From the NCBI RefSeq assembly GCF_001408515.1, contig NZ_CYPR01000231.1:1-64000 (forward strand): 64,000 bases of DNA, written 5' to 3'. The notes below the pieces were generated by a model. The model saw only the letters and a list, made by a program, of their open reading frames with translations. It made no database searches and was not told where the DNA came from. Position numbers and translations under genes: made by a program. Below are positions 1 to 13,370 of this stretch, piece after piece. Within the stretch, counting starts at the first letter, position 1, and each line of letters opens with the position of its first letter. This stretch comes from Jannaschia seosinensis. GTDB taxonomy: Bacteria > Pseudomonadota > Alphaproteobacteria > Rhodobacterales > Rhodobacteraceae.

Positions 1-987
1 CGTAGGAGAAGGTTTTGAACCGGCGCAGCTTCTGGCCCGGCGTTCGGGCGTAGCGCGCCGCTGTCGACGCTTCCAGAGCCGAGATGTTCTGCGCCAGACG
101 GCCGTTCTTTGACAAACCGAAGACATAGCGCAGCCCGAGCCTGTCACACAGGTCCAGAACCTGCGGGGTGCAGTAGTGGCTGTCGGCTCGCAGCAGGATT
201 TCTGTCTCGGGCCAATGCCTGGCAATCTGCCGGATCAACCGGCGGATGTGGGCCGCGCTCTCGGCCCCGTTGGGGCGGCGGGCCGGGCGCAGCAGTGTCC
301 CCACGAGCCGGCCTTCGCCGTCAAACACGACGATCGGCTGGAAGCCGAACTCGTCGTAGAACGCATTGAACAGGCGCAGCTGCTGGTGGCCATGCACCGC
401 GTCAAAGGTATCATCGATATCGAGCACGATCCGGCTTGGGGGGCGCGCAAACGAGTGGCAGTAGAACCGGATCATCTCGTGGCCCATGCGGATAAGGGCG
501 CGGGCGTCGGGCAGGTTCTCCATGCGCGAGATCGTCGGCTGCGAACACGAGGCCGGCCCTGTTTCCGGGCCACGCTCCAGCGCGATCCTGAAGCTGGGAT
601 CGTTCCGCAGGGCCGCCGCGTCGTTGCCGTCTTCGTATCCCGCCCCGATCATCATGATCCGGAACCGGATGATGTCGCTCAGGCTATGCTGAACTTTCGC
701 CGGGTCACGCGGATCGTGCAGGCAATCTGCGAGCCGCTGCGCCAGACCCGCCCTGCGCTCGATCTCGCGCAGCAGGGTCAGGCCGGCGTCGGAGCTCATG
801 TCGGCGCCGTCAAACCCGAGCAGGACCGGCTTGCCATTGAGGGGTGACAGGCGGGGCGTGGAGCACGTAGACTGGGTCATGGCGGAGGTCGTCCTGCTGA
901 AATCTGAATCTTTGGCGTCGATAACCAAAAAATACAGAGTTTCAGACGGTTACGCCACCTCCGCCGCCTTCTCGTGAATTATCCGGG
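1..987 (-). mobile_element. IS1380-family insertion sequence, partial
   Basis: Transposase gene reading leftwards and running off the window, followed upstream by about 100 bp of non-coding DNA ending in GTGAATTATCCGGG (about 974-987). This resembles the terminal inverted repeats of IS1380 elements. The next four bases, TTAA (988-991), could be the target duplication. The other end lies outside the window, so the repeat pairing and the duplication cannot be confirmed. The exact boundary is inferred. Confidence 0.75.
2..880 (-). CDS. IS1380-family transposase, C-terminal part outside window
   Basis: Open frame of at least 293 codons from the ATG at 880, with no stop before the window edge. 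The protein begins MTQSTCSTPRLSPLNGKP. It carries the family pattern LLGFDGADMSSDAGLTLLRE, a helical region LSDIIRFRIMMIGAGYEDGND, then a first DDE segment around VLDIDDTFDAVHG (about residue 145) and a second around ILLRADSHYC (about residue 235). These segments supply catalytic aspartates in this family. It catalyses cut-and-paste transposition of its own element. No frameshift is visible in the part present, so it may be intact. The glutamate of the DDE triad would lie beyond the edge. Confidence 0.85.
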   Translation of the reverse strand, partial: MTQSTCSTPRLSPLNGKPVLLGFDGADMSSDAGLTLLREIERRAGLAQRLADCLHDPRDPAKVQHSLSDIIRFRIMMIGAGYEDGNDAAALRNDPSFRIALERGPETGPASCSQPTISRMENLPDARALIRMGHEMIRFYCHSFARPPSRIVLDIDDTFDAVHGHQQLRLFNAFYDEFGFQPIVVFDGEGRLVGTLLRPARRPNGAESAAHIRRLIRQIARHWPETEILLRADSHYCTPQVLDLCDRLGLRYVFGLSKNGRLAQNISALEASTAARYARTPGQKLRRFKTFSY

Positions 988-991
988 TTAA

Positions 992-5409
<4,418 letters not shown>

Positions 5410-5441
5410 GGACCAGGAGGGCCTCAGACGCCGACGCAAAT

Positions 5442-5456
5442 GTTCTCATAAAGTTC
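5442..5456 (+). promoter_or_regulatory. LexA (SOS) box
   Basis: GTTC-TCATAAA-GTTC is an exact match to the alphaproteobacterial LexA consensus GTTC-N7-GTTC. It lies 62 bases upstream of the ATG of the small membrane protein at 5519 and just after recG. It therefore most likely represses that small gene until DNA damage. No experimental support is available here. Confidence 0.75.
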
Positions 5457-5518
5457 TTTACTTTCCGTTTAGGAAATGAGAACAAATGCGCAACGAAACA
5501 GCAGGCAAGGAGGTCGAA

Positions 5519-5644
5519 ATGTCCAAAACGATCAAGCAGGGATGGCTGCGCATCGAGCGAGAGCCCCTGACCGATATTGTAGGTGGCGTCTGGCTTGTCA
5601 CATTGCTCCTGGGCCTGCTTCATCTTCCGTCTGTCATCGCCTGA
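5519..5644 (+). CDS. 41-residue single-pass membrane protein, predicted SOS-controlled
   Basis: Short frame with an ideal ribosome site (AAGGAGG, 5507-5513, 5 bases before the ATG). The 41-residue product starts MSKTIKQGWLRIEREPLTD, a basic/polar cytoplasmic part. It continues with one hydrophobic segment of about 20 residues (roughly 21-41) that ends at the stop codon. This is the topology of a tail-anchored or single-span inner-membrane micropeptide. It sits between recG and a strong terminator and has its own LexA box. Known SOS-induced alphaproteobacterial micropeptides such as Caulobacter SidA (29 residues, blocks division) have the same size class, topology and control. I see no sequence identity to claim homology, so function is inferred from context. 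Confidence 0.7.
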   Translation: MSKTIKQGWLRIEREPLTDIVGGVWLVTLLLGLLHLPSVIA

Positions 5645-5803
5645 TCTGCGTCACTGCCCGGCGTTCCACCGCTTCCATCTCCGATCTCCGTTCCCCATTC
5701 CTTAGATCGGATTGCTCGTTGCGCCCTTTTCCGGCGCAGCCTGCTTCATCGATCGGCTTCCCCGGCCATCGTCCCTGCCCGAGCGGTATGGAACGCTCCC
5801 TTG

Positions 5804-5839
5804 CCGCCGCCTCCGCACCACGGAGTGCGGCGGTTTTTT
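5804..5839 (+). terminator. Rho-independent terminator
   Basis: Stem CCGCCGC-CTCCG, loop CACCA, then CGGAG-(T)-GCGGCGG, a 12-bp stem with one bulged T, followed by six T. It faces rightwards and closes the transcript of the LexA-controlled small gene, about 160 bases after its stop. The stretch between (5645-5803) shows no gene. The chemoreceptor gene ends just beyond on the other strand. Confidence 0.85.
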
Positions 5840-5853
5840 CGAGACGCCGCCAA

Positions 5854-7263
5854 TCAGGTTGCGGTGTCGTTTCGATAGCCCAAACGCAGCCCGCCCCAGT
5901 GCCGCCCTTGGATGATAATCGGGACAGAGATATCCTTCATCATCACCATGCCCTGTTCTCCCATGTCTCTGCGGTAGAGTTGCATCAGGAACGGCGACCG
6001 GTTGGCGCCAGCTTTTTTGCCCGTCCGGTCGGTGAAAATGCGACGATTGCGCGAATGTGCCGCATTCCACGCGGGGTCCGGGCCCTGCGGCCGCGAAAAC
6101 TTCTTGTTGTGCGTTGCAATATAGCCGATCCGATCACACGGGGCGCAGAATATAACCCGTTCATCAAAGGTAAGGGCAGCCTCTATAATTGGCGGAACAA
6201 CGCGATCCGTCACCGCGAGATGGCGCGCTTCGTGTTGAGCGGGATTCGTCCCCGGAATTGGGATGTGACCAATGTCGAACAATGCAGCGGTCGAAATTCG
6301 ACCGGACAAGACCGCGTCGGTCAGGGCATCCTCGACCTGCTTCGCGACGCGTGCGGCATGTTCAATAAATTTACGATCCGGACCGTCCACCTCGACTTCT
6401 GCTGCCCTTTGAAGCAATCGCTCGCAGCGATTCATCATGACAGCCGAGCGCTCATGCGCCTCCGCCACCTCGGTCGCGGCGTGTCGGGCTCCGGTCTCGA
6501 TCCCGTCGCAGACGGATTGCACATCGTCTTCCGAAAAGCCGAGTTCCGCAACCGTTCCGTCCATCGCCTCGATCTGTTCGCGGGCCGCCGCCATGTCAGC
6601 GGCGATGTTGCTTACGGCCTGCACGGTTCCTGCGACCGATTGAATGCTTTCGGCAAATTGCGGGCTGATCGCCTCGCTCTCTTCGCGTATTGAACGGGTC
6701 GATTTCTCCAGCGATCCAATAGATGCCTCTATTCCTTGTGCGGCTGATGCGGTCTTGCGCGAAAGTTCCTTGATGGCTTCGGCAACCACGGCAAAACCGC
6801 GACCGGCTTCGCCGGCGCGGGCAGCTTCAATCGAAGCATTGACCGCGAGAATATTTACCTGCCGTGCAATTTGGGTGATTTCCGCATTGCTCTCCACCAC
6901 TGAGCGGAGCGACTCGTCGAGCTCGCGCATGCGCGGAGCAATACCCGTTCCCCATTCCGAAATTTTGCGCCAGCGCAGGCTGTTCGCCTCGATCGCGGCA
7001 AGTCTTGCTTTTGCCGATGTCGACGTGTCGCCGGCGGTGCGCGATAGACCCTCGAACCCGTCTCGAAGTGTGGCAATTGCTGAGGATAGCCGCTCCCGAA
7101 CGTCACGAAGCCTGTCGATCTGGTCAAGATTGGCCTGCGCCGTCTTGCCGATACCATCCACAAAAGCCGCGAGATCGGTGATCAGGTAGCCCAGCGGCGT
7201 GATTTCTTCGGACAGGCTTGGCCCGTTAGGTTCGGCCGCAATCACGCGCAGGCTCTGGTTCAT
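5854..7263 (-). CDS. Cytosolic methyl-accepting chemotaxis protein with C-terminal sensor domain
   Basis: The 469-residue protein has no transmembrane segment or periplasmic domain, so it is a soluble receptor. A coiled-coil signalling domain occupies the first half. Its hairpin tip is visible as [20 protein letters not shown] followed by [14 protein letters not shown] (about residues 140-180), the CheA/CheW contact region. The last 120 residues ([21 protein letters not shown] ... [20 protein letters not shown]) look like a Cache/PAS-like ligand domain placed after the signalling domain, the reverse of the usual order. ATG at 7263 is chosen. A TTG at 7290 in frame is possible. No che genes are nearby. 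Confidence 0.88.
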   Translation of the reverse strand: MNQSLRVIAAEPNGPSLSEEITPLGYLITDLAAFVDGIGKTAQANLDQIDRLRDVRERLSSAIATLRDGFEGLSRTAGDTSTSAKARLAAIEANSLRWRKISEWGTGIAPRMRELDESLRSVVESNAEITQIARQVNILAVNASIEAARAGEAGRGFAVVAEAIKELSRKTASAAQGIEASIGSLEKSTRSIREESEAISPQFAESIQSVAGTVQAVSNIAADMAAAREQIEAMDGTVAELGFSEDDVQSVCDGIETGARHAATEVAEAHERSAVMMNRCERLLQRAAEVEVDGPDRKFIEHAARVAKQVEDALTDAVLSGRISTAALFDIGHIPIPGTNPAQHEARHLAVTDRVVPPIIEAALTFDERVIFCAPCDRIGYIATHNKKFSRPQGPDPAWNAAHSRNRRIFTDRTGKKAGANRSPFLMQLYRRDMGEQGMVMMKDISVPIIIQGRHWGGLRLGYRNDTAT

Positions 7264-7310
7264 GGCGGCTGTCCCCGGTCTCCAATTCAAACTAGATTAT
7301 CAGCCAGTGA

Positions 7311-7769
7311 TTAGCGCGCGGTTAATGCCTCCCTCCGGGCAGCTTCGAAGGCGTCCACGGTCGCGTCGAGTGCCAGCAGTATAGACGCATGACGATTGCG
7401 ATAGTCGCGGGCGGGCACCAGCACTTCGAAGCCGTCGAAGGGGTTATCCGGAACCGGCCCGCCCTCCTTGAGCATTGCGCGCAGATTATCGCGCACGTTG
7501 CGCACCTCGTCCTCCGACCGGCCGATCATCGCCGCACCCGACACGGCCGCCGATGCCTGACCGAGCGCACAGGCTTTCACGTCCTGAAAGTAGGCTTTGA
7601 TCCGCCCTTCGTCGTCGAGATTCATCGAAACTGCCACGGTCGAGCCGCAAAGCGGAGATCGTTTCCGCGCTGTCACCTGCGGGTCCGCAATCGGATCCGT
7701 TGCCGGCATATCGGCGGCCAGCGCAAGAATTCGCCCCGAATAGAGCTTGATGAGATCTGAGTCGGACAT
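7311..7769 (-). CDS. Iron-sulfur cluster assembly scaffold, IscU/NifU-like
   Basis: 152 residues with the U-type scaffold fold: N-terminal SDLIKLYSGRIL, a first cysteine in RSPLCGSTV (about residue 41), and a second in DVKACALGQASA (about residue 67). This matches the C...C spacing used for cluster binding. The third conserved cysteine of classical IscU is not in its usual place, which is common in the short alphaproteobacterial subfamily. It probably helps build or transfer Fe-S clusters. GGGAGGG precedes the ATG at 7769. hisI starts 77 bases away on the opposite strand, so the two share a divergent promoter region. Confidence 0.8.
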   Translation of the reverse strand: MSDSDLIKLYSGRILALAADMPATDPIADPQVTARKRSPLCGSTVAVSMNLDDEGRIKAYFQDVKACALGQASAAVSGAAMIGRSEDEVRNVRDNLRAMLKEGGPVPDNPFDGFEVLVPARDYRNRHASILLALDATVDAFEAARREALTAR

Positions 7770-7846
7770 GCACCCTCCCGGTCGGTTCCCTCGCGGGCAC
7801 GCTTCGCTTAACTAGGAGCGCGAGACCCGATTGCAAAGGCGACACC

Positions 7847-8209
7847 GTGACCCCCTTCGACCCCGCGACCTTGCGCTACGATGCGAATGGCTTGATCCCC
7901 GCCATCGCACAGGATCAGGAAACAGGCGAGGTGCTCATGCTCGCCTGGATGAACGTCGACGCCGTGGCCCAAACCCTGGAGACGGGACGCGTCACCTACT
8001 GGTCGCGTTCGCGGCAGGCGTTTTGGGTTAAGGGCGAAAGTTCCGGTCACGTACAGCGCCTCGTGGAAATGCGCGTGGATTGCGATCGGGATTGTCTGCT
8101 GCTGCAGGTCGATCAGACTGGCCCCGCATGCCACACGAACCGCCGCACATGTTTCTACACCGCCGTTCGCGACAATGACGAGGTCGTGACGATGGCACCG
8201 GGTGGCTGA
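7847..8209 (+). CDS. hisI: Phosphoribosyl-AMP cyclohydrolase
   Basis: Third step of histidine synthesis: opens the purine ring of phosphoribosyl-AMP. The 120 residues contain WSRSRQAFWVKGESSGHVQ, the metal-binding DxDxD run (VDCDRDC, about residues 79-85) and the downstream zinc ligands in GPACHTNRRTCFY. It is the monofunctional form with no HisE domain. The start is GTG at 7847 with AAAGG 7 bases upstream. No other his genes lie in the window. Confidence 0.95.
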   Translation: MTPFDPATLRYDANGLIPAIAQDQETGEVLMLAWMNVDAVAQTLETGRVTYWSRSRQAFWVKGESSGHVQRLVEMRVDCDRDCLLLQVDQTGPACHTNRRTCFYTAVRDNDEVVTMAPGG

Positions 8210-8288
8210 GGATGCACCGGCTGGTCGCCCCGGCAGATCCCGGGACGGGATCCTGCACCTCGCAGCCTCTCGGGGATCGAGGCTTGAA

Positions 8289-8304
8289 CCGTTAACGCTA
8301 ACGG
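8289..8304 (+). promoter_or_regulatory. LacI/GntR-type operator before edd
   Basis: CCGTTAACGCTAACGG has 6-base arms (CCGTTA/TAACGG) around a central ACGC. This is the GTTA-nCGn-TAAC layout of LacI-family sugar-acid repressors such as E. coli GntR. It lies 27 bases before the edd start codon, where it would block transcription. The regulator gene is not in the window. Confidence 0.6.
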
Positions 8305-8331
8305 GGCATTCCTGTCGCGAAGGAGAGACCC

Positions 8332-10137
8332 ATGCCGCTCGACAGCCGAATCGATGAAATCACCGACCGTATCCGCGAACGGTCCCGCGACAGCCGCGAC
8401 GGATATCTCAAGCGGATGCGCGCGCAGGCGGAGCAGGGGCCGCGGCGGGCGCATCTCGATTGCGGCAATCAAGCGCATGCCTATGCCGCGATGCAAGATC
8501 AGAAGGGCGATCTCGCCGCCGATCGGGTGCCCAATATCGGGATCGTGACGGCCTATAACGACATGCTCTCGGCGCACCAGCCCTATGGCACCTATCCGGA
8601 TCGCATCAAGGCCGCCGCGCGCGAAGCGGGCGCGACCGCACAGGTTGCGGGCGGCGTGCCGGCGATGTGCGACGGCGTCACCCAAGGGCAGGCGGGAATG
8701 GAGCTCAGCCTCTTCTCGCGCGATGTGATCGCCCTCGCCGCCGGTGTCGCGCTCAGCCACGATACGTTCGACGCGGCGCTTTATCTGGGCATTTGCGACA
8801 AGATCGTGCCGGGCCTCGTCATCGCCGCGGCGACGTTTGGTTACCTGCCCGGCATCTTCGTGCCCGCGGGTCCCATGCCGTCGGGCCTTCCCAACGAAGA
8901 AAAAGCCCGCATCCGTCGCGAATTCGCCGAGGGCAAGATCGGCCGGGACAAACTCATGGAAGCCGAAATGGCGTCCTACCACGGGCCGGGAACCTGCACC
9001 TTCTACGGTACCGCCAACTCCAACCAGATGCTGATGGAGTTCATGGGGCTTCATCTGCCCGGCGCGTCCTTCGTCAACCCGGACACGCCGCTTCGGGATG
9101 CGCTTACCGACGCGGCCGTCGTCCGGGCGAGCGAGATGACCGGGCTCGGCAACGCCTATAACCCCGTCTGCGATATTCTTGACGAGCGTGCTTATGTGAA
9201 CGGTCTGGTGGGGCTTATGGCCACCGGCGGTTCGACCAACCTCGTCCTGCACCTGATCGCCATGGCCCGCGCCTCGGGCGTTCAACTGACCTGCGCGGAT
9301 TTTGACGCCGTGTCTGAGGCGACGCCACTGATGGCGCGGGTCTATCCCAACGGTCTCGCCGACGTGAACCACTTCCATGCGGCGGGGGGGCTGCCCTTCA
9401 TGATCGGGCACCTGCTCGAGGCGGGCTTGCTGCACGAGGACGTGCGCACCGTCGCGGGAGGCGGATTGTCGGCCTATGCGACCGAACCCAAACTCGATGG
9501 CGACCGGGTGAAGTGGGAGCCGGGTCCGCGCGAGACCCAGAACGACCGCATTCTGAACACGCCGGAAAACGGGTTTGCCAAGACCGGCGGTCTGAAGCAG
9601 GTGCGCGGCAATCTCGGCATCGGCGTGATGAAGATTTCCGCCGTCGCAGAGGAATTGCAGCATATCGAGGCACCCGCCCGGGTTTTCCACGATCAGGCTG
9701 CGGTCAAGGAGGCCTTCCGCGCCGGAGAGCTGAACCGCGACGTGGTTGTCGTCGTCCGCTATCAAGGGCCGCGTGCCAATGGGATGCCGGAGCTTCATGC
9801 GCTCACGCCGCTCCTGTCGGTCCTGCTGAGCCGGGGTCACAAGGTCGCGCTGGTCACGGACGGTCGCATGTCCGGGGCCTCGGGCAAGGTGCCGGCCGCG
9901 ATCCATGTCGCCCCGGAGGCTCTCCTCGACGGTCTCATCGCCAAGGTGCAGGACGGCGATATCGTTCGTGTCGATGCCGCCAACGGCAAGCTCGAGGTGC
10001 TGAACGAGGGCGTGGCCGAGCGGGAGATTGTGCACCCCGACCTCACTGGAAACGAAATGGGGCTCGGGCGAGAACTGTTCTCCCTCTTCCGCGCCACGGC
10101 CGGACGTTCCGATCGCGGGGCAGGGGTCGTCATCTGA
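8332..10137 (+). CDS. edd: 6-phosphogluconate dehydratase
   Basis: First committed step of the Entner-Doudoroff pathway: 6-phosphogluconate to 2-keto-3-deoxy-6-phosphogluconate. The 601 residues match the family length. Cysteines expected to hold the Fe-S cluster lie in [16 protein letters not shown] and [13 protein letters not shown], with a further cysteine in NAYNPVCD. The substrate-binding part [19 protein letters not shown] is near the C terminus. AAGGAGAG precedes the ATG. eda follows after 48 bases in the same direction, forming the usual pair, both presumably under the operator at 8289. Confidence 0.96.
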   Translation: MPLDSRIDEITDRIRERSRDSRDGYLKRMRAQAEQGPRRAHLDCGNQAHAYAAMQDQKGDLAADRVPNIGIVTAYNDMLSAHQPYGTYPDRIKAAAREAGATAQVAGGVPAMCDGVTQGQAGMELSLFSRDVIALAAGVALSHDTFDAALYLGICDKIVPGLVIAAATFGYLPGIFVPAGPMPSGLPNEEKARIRREFAEGKIGRDKLMEAEMASYHGPGTCTFYGTANSNQMLMEFMGLHLPGASFVNPDTPLRDALTDAAVVRASEMTGLGNAYNPVCDILDERAYVNGLVGLMATGGSTNLVLHLIAMARASGVQLTCADFDAVSEATPLMARVYPNGLADVNHFHAAGGLPFMIGHLLEAGLLHEDVRTVAGGGLSAYATEPKLDGDRVKWEPGPRETQNDRILNTPENGFAKTGGLKQVRGNLGIGVMKISAVAEELQHIEAPARVFHDQAAVKEAFRAGELNRDVVVVVRYQGPRANGMPELHALTPLLSVLLSRGHKVALVTDGRMSGASGKVPAAIHVAPEALLDGLIAKVQDGDIVRVDAANGKLEVLNEGVAEREIVHPDLTGNEMGLGRELFSLFRATAGRSDRGAGVVI

Positions 10138-10185
10138 CGCAACCCGCGCCACAAGACCTTCAAGCAATACACCGGAGCAGCAGAC

Positions 10186-10818
10186 ATGACCCCCGCAGAT
10201 CAGTCCAAGGTCGCTCGCGACATCGCCGCCCGCGCGCCGGTCATCCCCGTGCTCGTGCTCGATGACGCGGATCAGGCCGCGCCCCTTGCCGAGGCGCTCG
10301 TCGCTGGAGGGCTACCGGCGCTGGAGGTCACCTTGCGCACGCCCGCCGCGCTCGACTGCATCCGCGCGATGTCCGCCGTTCCGGGCGGGATCGTCGGTGC
10401 GGGCACCTTGCTGACCCCCGAGGATGTCCGTGCGGCCAAGGAGGCCGGCGCGACCTTCGGCGTCTCGCCCGGCGCGTCCGGTCTGCTCCTGCGGGCCTGC
10501 GAGGAGGCAGGCCTGCCGCTCCTGCCCGGTGCCGCGACGGCGACGGAGGCGATGGCGCTCCTGGAGAAGGGCTACGACATGCTCAAGTTCTTCCCGGCCG
10601 AGGCTTCGGGCGGGGCACCCGCGCTGAAGGCGATCGGCGCGCCGATCCCGCAGATCGCCTGGTGTCCGACGGGTGGCGTGACGCCTCAGAACAAGGGCGA
10701 TTACCTCGCGCTGGGCAACGTGATCTGCGTCGGCGGGTCGTGGGTCGCGCCGAAGGATGCGGTGGCGAAGGGCGACTGGGCCAAGATCGAGGCACTGGCG
10801 CGCGAAGCGGCAGGCTGA
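10186..10818 (+). CDS. eda: 2-keto-3-deoxy-6-phosphogluconate aldolase
   Basis: Cleaves KDPG to pyruvate and glyceraldehyde-3-phosphate, the second Entner-Doudoroff step. The 210 residues form a TIM barrel with the general-base glutamate in LEVTLRT (about residue 46). The Schiff-base lysine is in MLKFFPAEASGG (about residue 134) and the phosphate-binding segment is WCPTGGVTPQN. CGGAGCAG lies a few bases before the ATG. It forms an operon with edd. Confidence 0.96.
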   Translation: MTPADQSKVARDIAARAPVIPVLVLDDADQAAPLAEALVAGGLPALEVTLRTPAALDCIRAMSAVPGGIVGAGTLLTPEDVRAAKEAGATFGVSPGASGLLLRACEEAGLPLLPGAATATEAMALLEKGYDMLKFFPAEASGGAPALKAIGAPIPQIAWCPTGGVTPQNKGDYLALGNVICVGGSWVAPKDAVAKGDWAKIEALAREAAG

Positions 10819-10827
10819 CGCGCGGGA

Positions 10828-11652
10828 TCAGAGGGAGAGGGGGTCGCTTCCCTCCCCACGCCCCGCCTCCAGAAGCGCGTTCACCTCATCGGATTCGATT
10901 CCGCCCAACCCGCTGAAATGACCGTCTTCAAAGATGGCCCGTCCCGCATCCCGGATCACCCGGTGCGTCGCCCGCGCCAGCGCCGAGCCGAGCGATATTC
11001 GCGCCACGCCTGCCGCCGCAAACCCTGCTTTCGTCTCTCGCGTCCACGGCCCTGCGGCCAAGGCATTCACCGGCGCGGAGACGGCGGCCACGATGCGCCG
11101 CAAGTCCTCCATCCCGCCCGGCATCGGACAGTAAAGCACGTCCGCCCCGGCGGTCTCGAACGCCTGCAGCCGCCGGATCGCCTCGTCCAGATCGTAGGCG
11201 CCCGTCATCACCCCGTCGGCCCGCGCGCAGAACACAAAATCATGCGGTGCCCGTCGCGCCGCCGCCGCCGCGGCCTCCACCCGCGCGACGGATGCGGCGA
11301 ACGTATAGGCGGAGCCGTCCGGCGCCACATCCTCGATGCTGCACCCGGCAAGCCCGGCCAAGGCGGCCTCGTTTACCGTGTCGCCGCAATCGGCCGGTTC
11401 CGGGCCGTAGCCGTCCTCGAGATCCGCCGAGACGGGAACGCCGACATGGGCGGCAATGTCTTTCGCATGCGCGATTGCCTCGCTCCGGCCAAGACGCCCC
11501 CCATCGGGCAGCCCGCGGGTGAAGGCATGCGCCGCCGACGACGTTGCTACCGCCTGCGCCCCCAGTGCGACCAGCATCCGCGCCGACCCGACATCCCATG
11601 CGTTGGCCAGCACGAAGGGCGTGCCCGGGCGGTGAAGGTCTCGAAACGTCAT
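10828..11652 (-). CDS. Isocitrate lyase/PEP-mutase family protein
   Basis: The 274-residue barrel begins TFRDLHRPGTPFVLANAWDVGSARML, a family signature, and contains SADLEDGYG with the metal-binding acidic residues. The catalytic KKCGH loop of true isocitrate lyases is absent. The protein therefore belongs to the broad oxaloacetase/2,3-dimethylmalate-lyase-like group and probably cleaves or isomerises a small 2-hydroxy or 2-oxo acid. The substrate cannot be told from sequence. GAGGAGG precedes the ATG at 11652. It stands alone, convergent with eda (9 bases apart). Confidence 0.85.
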   Translation of the reverse strand: MTFRDLHRPGTPFVLANAWDVGSARMLVALGAQAVATSSAAHAFTRGLPDGGRLGRSEAIAHAKDIAAHVGVPVSADLEDGYGPEPADCGDTVNEAALAGLAGCSIEDVAPDGSAYTFAASVARVEAAAAAARRAPHDFVFCARADGVMTGAYDLDEAIRRLQAFETAGADVLYCPMPGGMEDLRRIVAAVSAPVNALAAGPWTRETKAGFAAAGVARISLGSALARATHRVIRDAGRAIFEDGHFSGLGGIESDEVNALLEAGRGEGSDPLSL

Positions 11653-11879
11653 GGCGTGCCTCCTCGTGCTTGCCTCCCCTGAATGCGTGTATCGGCCCGG
11701 CAAGGAAACCCGGTTCATCCGGGTTGTCGCGGCGCGGCCCTACGTGCTACGGGCCGAGCATGGGCAAGATTTGTTCAATTCGCATCATTTCCGCCCGCTG
11801 ACCTGATCGGCGGGCCGTCACGGGTGCCCGCAATATGCCTTCCGGACGCCCTTCCCGCCACTACGAAAGGAGCCGTCCG

Positions 11880-13229
11880 TTGACGATCCGCCTGCGCAAT
11901 TCGATGACCCGCCGCGTCGAGGATGTGGTATTCCGCGACCCCGGCCGCGCAAGCCTCTATCTCTGCGGGCCCACGGTCTACGACCGCGCGCATCTGGGAA
12001 ATGCCCGACCGACGATCGTGTTCGACGTGCTGTTCCGCCTGCTGCGTCACGACCTCGGGCCGGAAAACGTGACCTACGTGCGCAACTTCACCGATGTCGA
12101 CGACAAGATCATCGCCCGGGCGCAAGAGACGGGCCGGCCGATCGATGCCATCACTGCCGAGACGACGGAATGGTATCTCGAGGACATGGCCGCGCTCGGC
12201 ACCCTGGAGCCGACGCATATGCCGCGCGCGACCGATCACATCGCCGATATGGTCCTCATGATCGAGACGTTGATCGATCGCGGCCACGCCTATGCGGCCG
12301 AGGGGCACGTCCTTTTTTCCGTGACCAGCTTTCCCGAATACGGCGCGCTGTCGGGGCGTTCCACCGAGGACATGATCGCGGGGGCCCGCGTCGAAGTTGC
12401 GCCCTACAAACGCGACCCGATGGACTTCGTTCTCTGGAAACCGTCCGCCGAGGGTGAGCCGGGATGGGAGTCGCCCTGGAGCTGGGGGCGGCCCGGCTGG
12501 CACATCGAATGTTCCGTCATGTCGAAGGCGCTGCTCGGTCCGGCCTTCGACATTCACGGGGGCGGCAACGACCTGCTCTTCCCGCATCACGAGAACGAGA
12601 TCGCGCAGAGTTGCTGCGCCGATCCGGGTGCGGGCTTCGCACGCTACTGGCTGCACAACGAAATGTTGCTCGTCGAGGGCAAGAAGATGTCGAAATCCCT
12701 CGGCAACTTCTTCACCGTGCGCGATCTTCTGGATCGCGGCGTCCCGGGCGAGGTGATCCGGTTCGTGTTCCTGTCGACGCATTACTCCAAGCCGATGGAT
12801 TGGACGGAGGAGAAGGCGCAGGAGGCGGAGCGGGTCCTGCGCCGCTGGCGCGGCATGGCCGAGGAAGGCGGAGCCCCCGATCCGGAGGTTCTCGATGCGC
12901 TGCGCGATGACCTGAACACGCCGGGGGCGATAACGCATCTGCACCGGCTGGCAAAGGCCGGCGATGGCGCGGCATTGGCTGCCTCCGCGAGGCTCATGGG
13001 TTTGCTTTCGCCCGCTCTTGGCGGCTGGGCCGAGGCCGGCGACGCCGATACCGTCGTCGAGGCCGTTCTCTCCGCACGCCGCGCTGCCCGCGCCGAAAAG
13101 GACTGGGCCCGAGCCGATGCTCTGCGCGATGCGCTCCTTGCGGCGGGCGTGATCGTAACCGACGGCAAGGGCAGGGGCTGGGAACCCGGTCCCGGCTTCG
13201 ACCCTGCCCGATTGGAGGAATTGGCATGA
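11880..13229 (+). CDS. cysS: Cysteinyl-tRNA synthetase
   Basis: Charges tRNA-Cys. The 449 residues carry a class I HIGH-type signature ([18 protein letters not shown], with HLGN), zinc-binding cysteines and histidines (the LCGP cysteine, IECSVMS, the [16 protein letters not shown] region) and KMSKS ([11 protein letters not shown], about residue 270). The start is taken as TTG at 11880 because AAAGGAG lies 7 bases upstream and the protein then begins [12 protein letters not shown] like its relatives. ATG 11835 is in frame but has no clear ribosome site. Confidence 0.95.
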   Translation: MTIRLRNSMTRRVEDVVFRDPGRASLYLCGPTVYDRAHLGNARPTIVFDVLFRLLRHDLGPENVTYVRNFTDVDDKIIARAQETGRPIDAITAETTEWYLEDMAALGTLEPTHMPRATDHIADMVLMIETLIDRGHAYAAEGHVLFSVTSFPEYGALSGRSTEDMIAGARVEVAPYKRDPMDFVLWKPSAEGEPGWESPWSWGRPGWHIECSVMSKALLGPAFDIHGGGNDLLFPHHENEIAQSCCADPGAGFARYWLHNEMLLVEGKKMSKSLGNFFTVRDLLDRGVPGEVIRFVFLSTHYSKPMDWTEEKAQEAERVLRRWRGMAEEGGAPDPEVLDALRDDLNTPGAITHLHRLAKAGDGAALAASARLMGLLSPALGGWAEAGDADTVVEAVLSARRAARAEKDWARADALRDALLAAGVIVTDGKGRGWEPGPGFDPARLEELA

Positions 13230-13370
13230 CGCTTTTGCGACCGACAGCAGCTTGGAGCCGCAAGTTCCCCCGGTCACACCCAAAGGCAGCGATCCTGTCC
13301 GGCGGCGAAAAAGCATCACTTCCTACGGCTGCGGCAAATCCACGTCGGTTCTCCATGGTAACGGTGCCGC

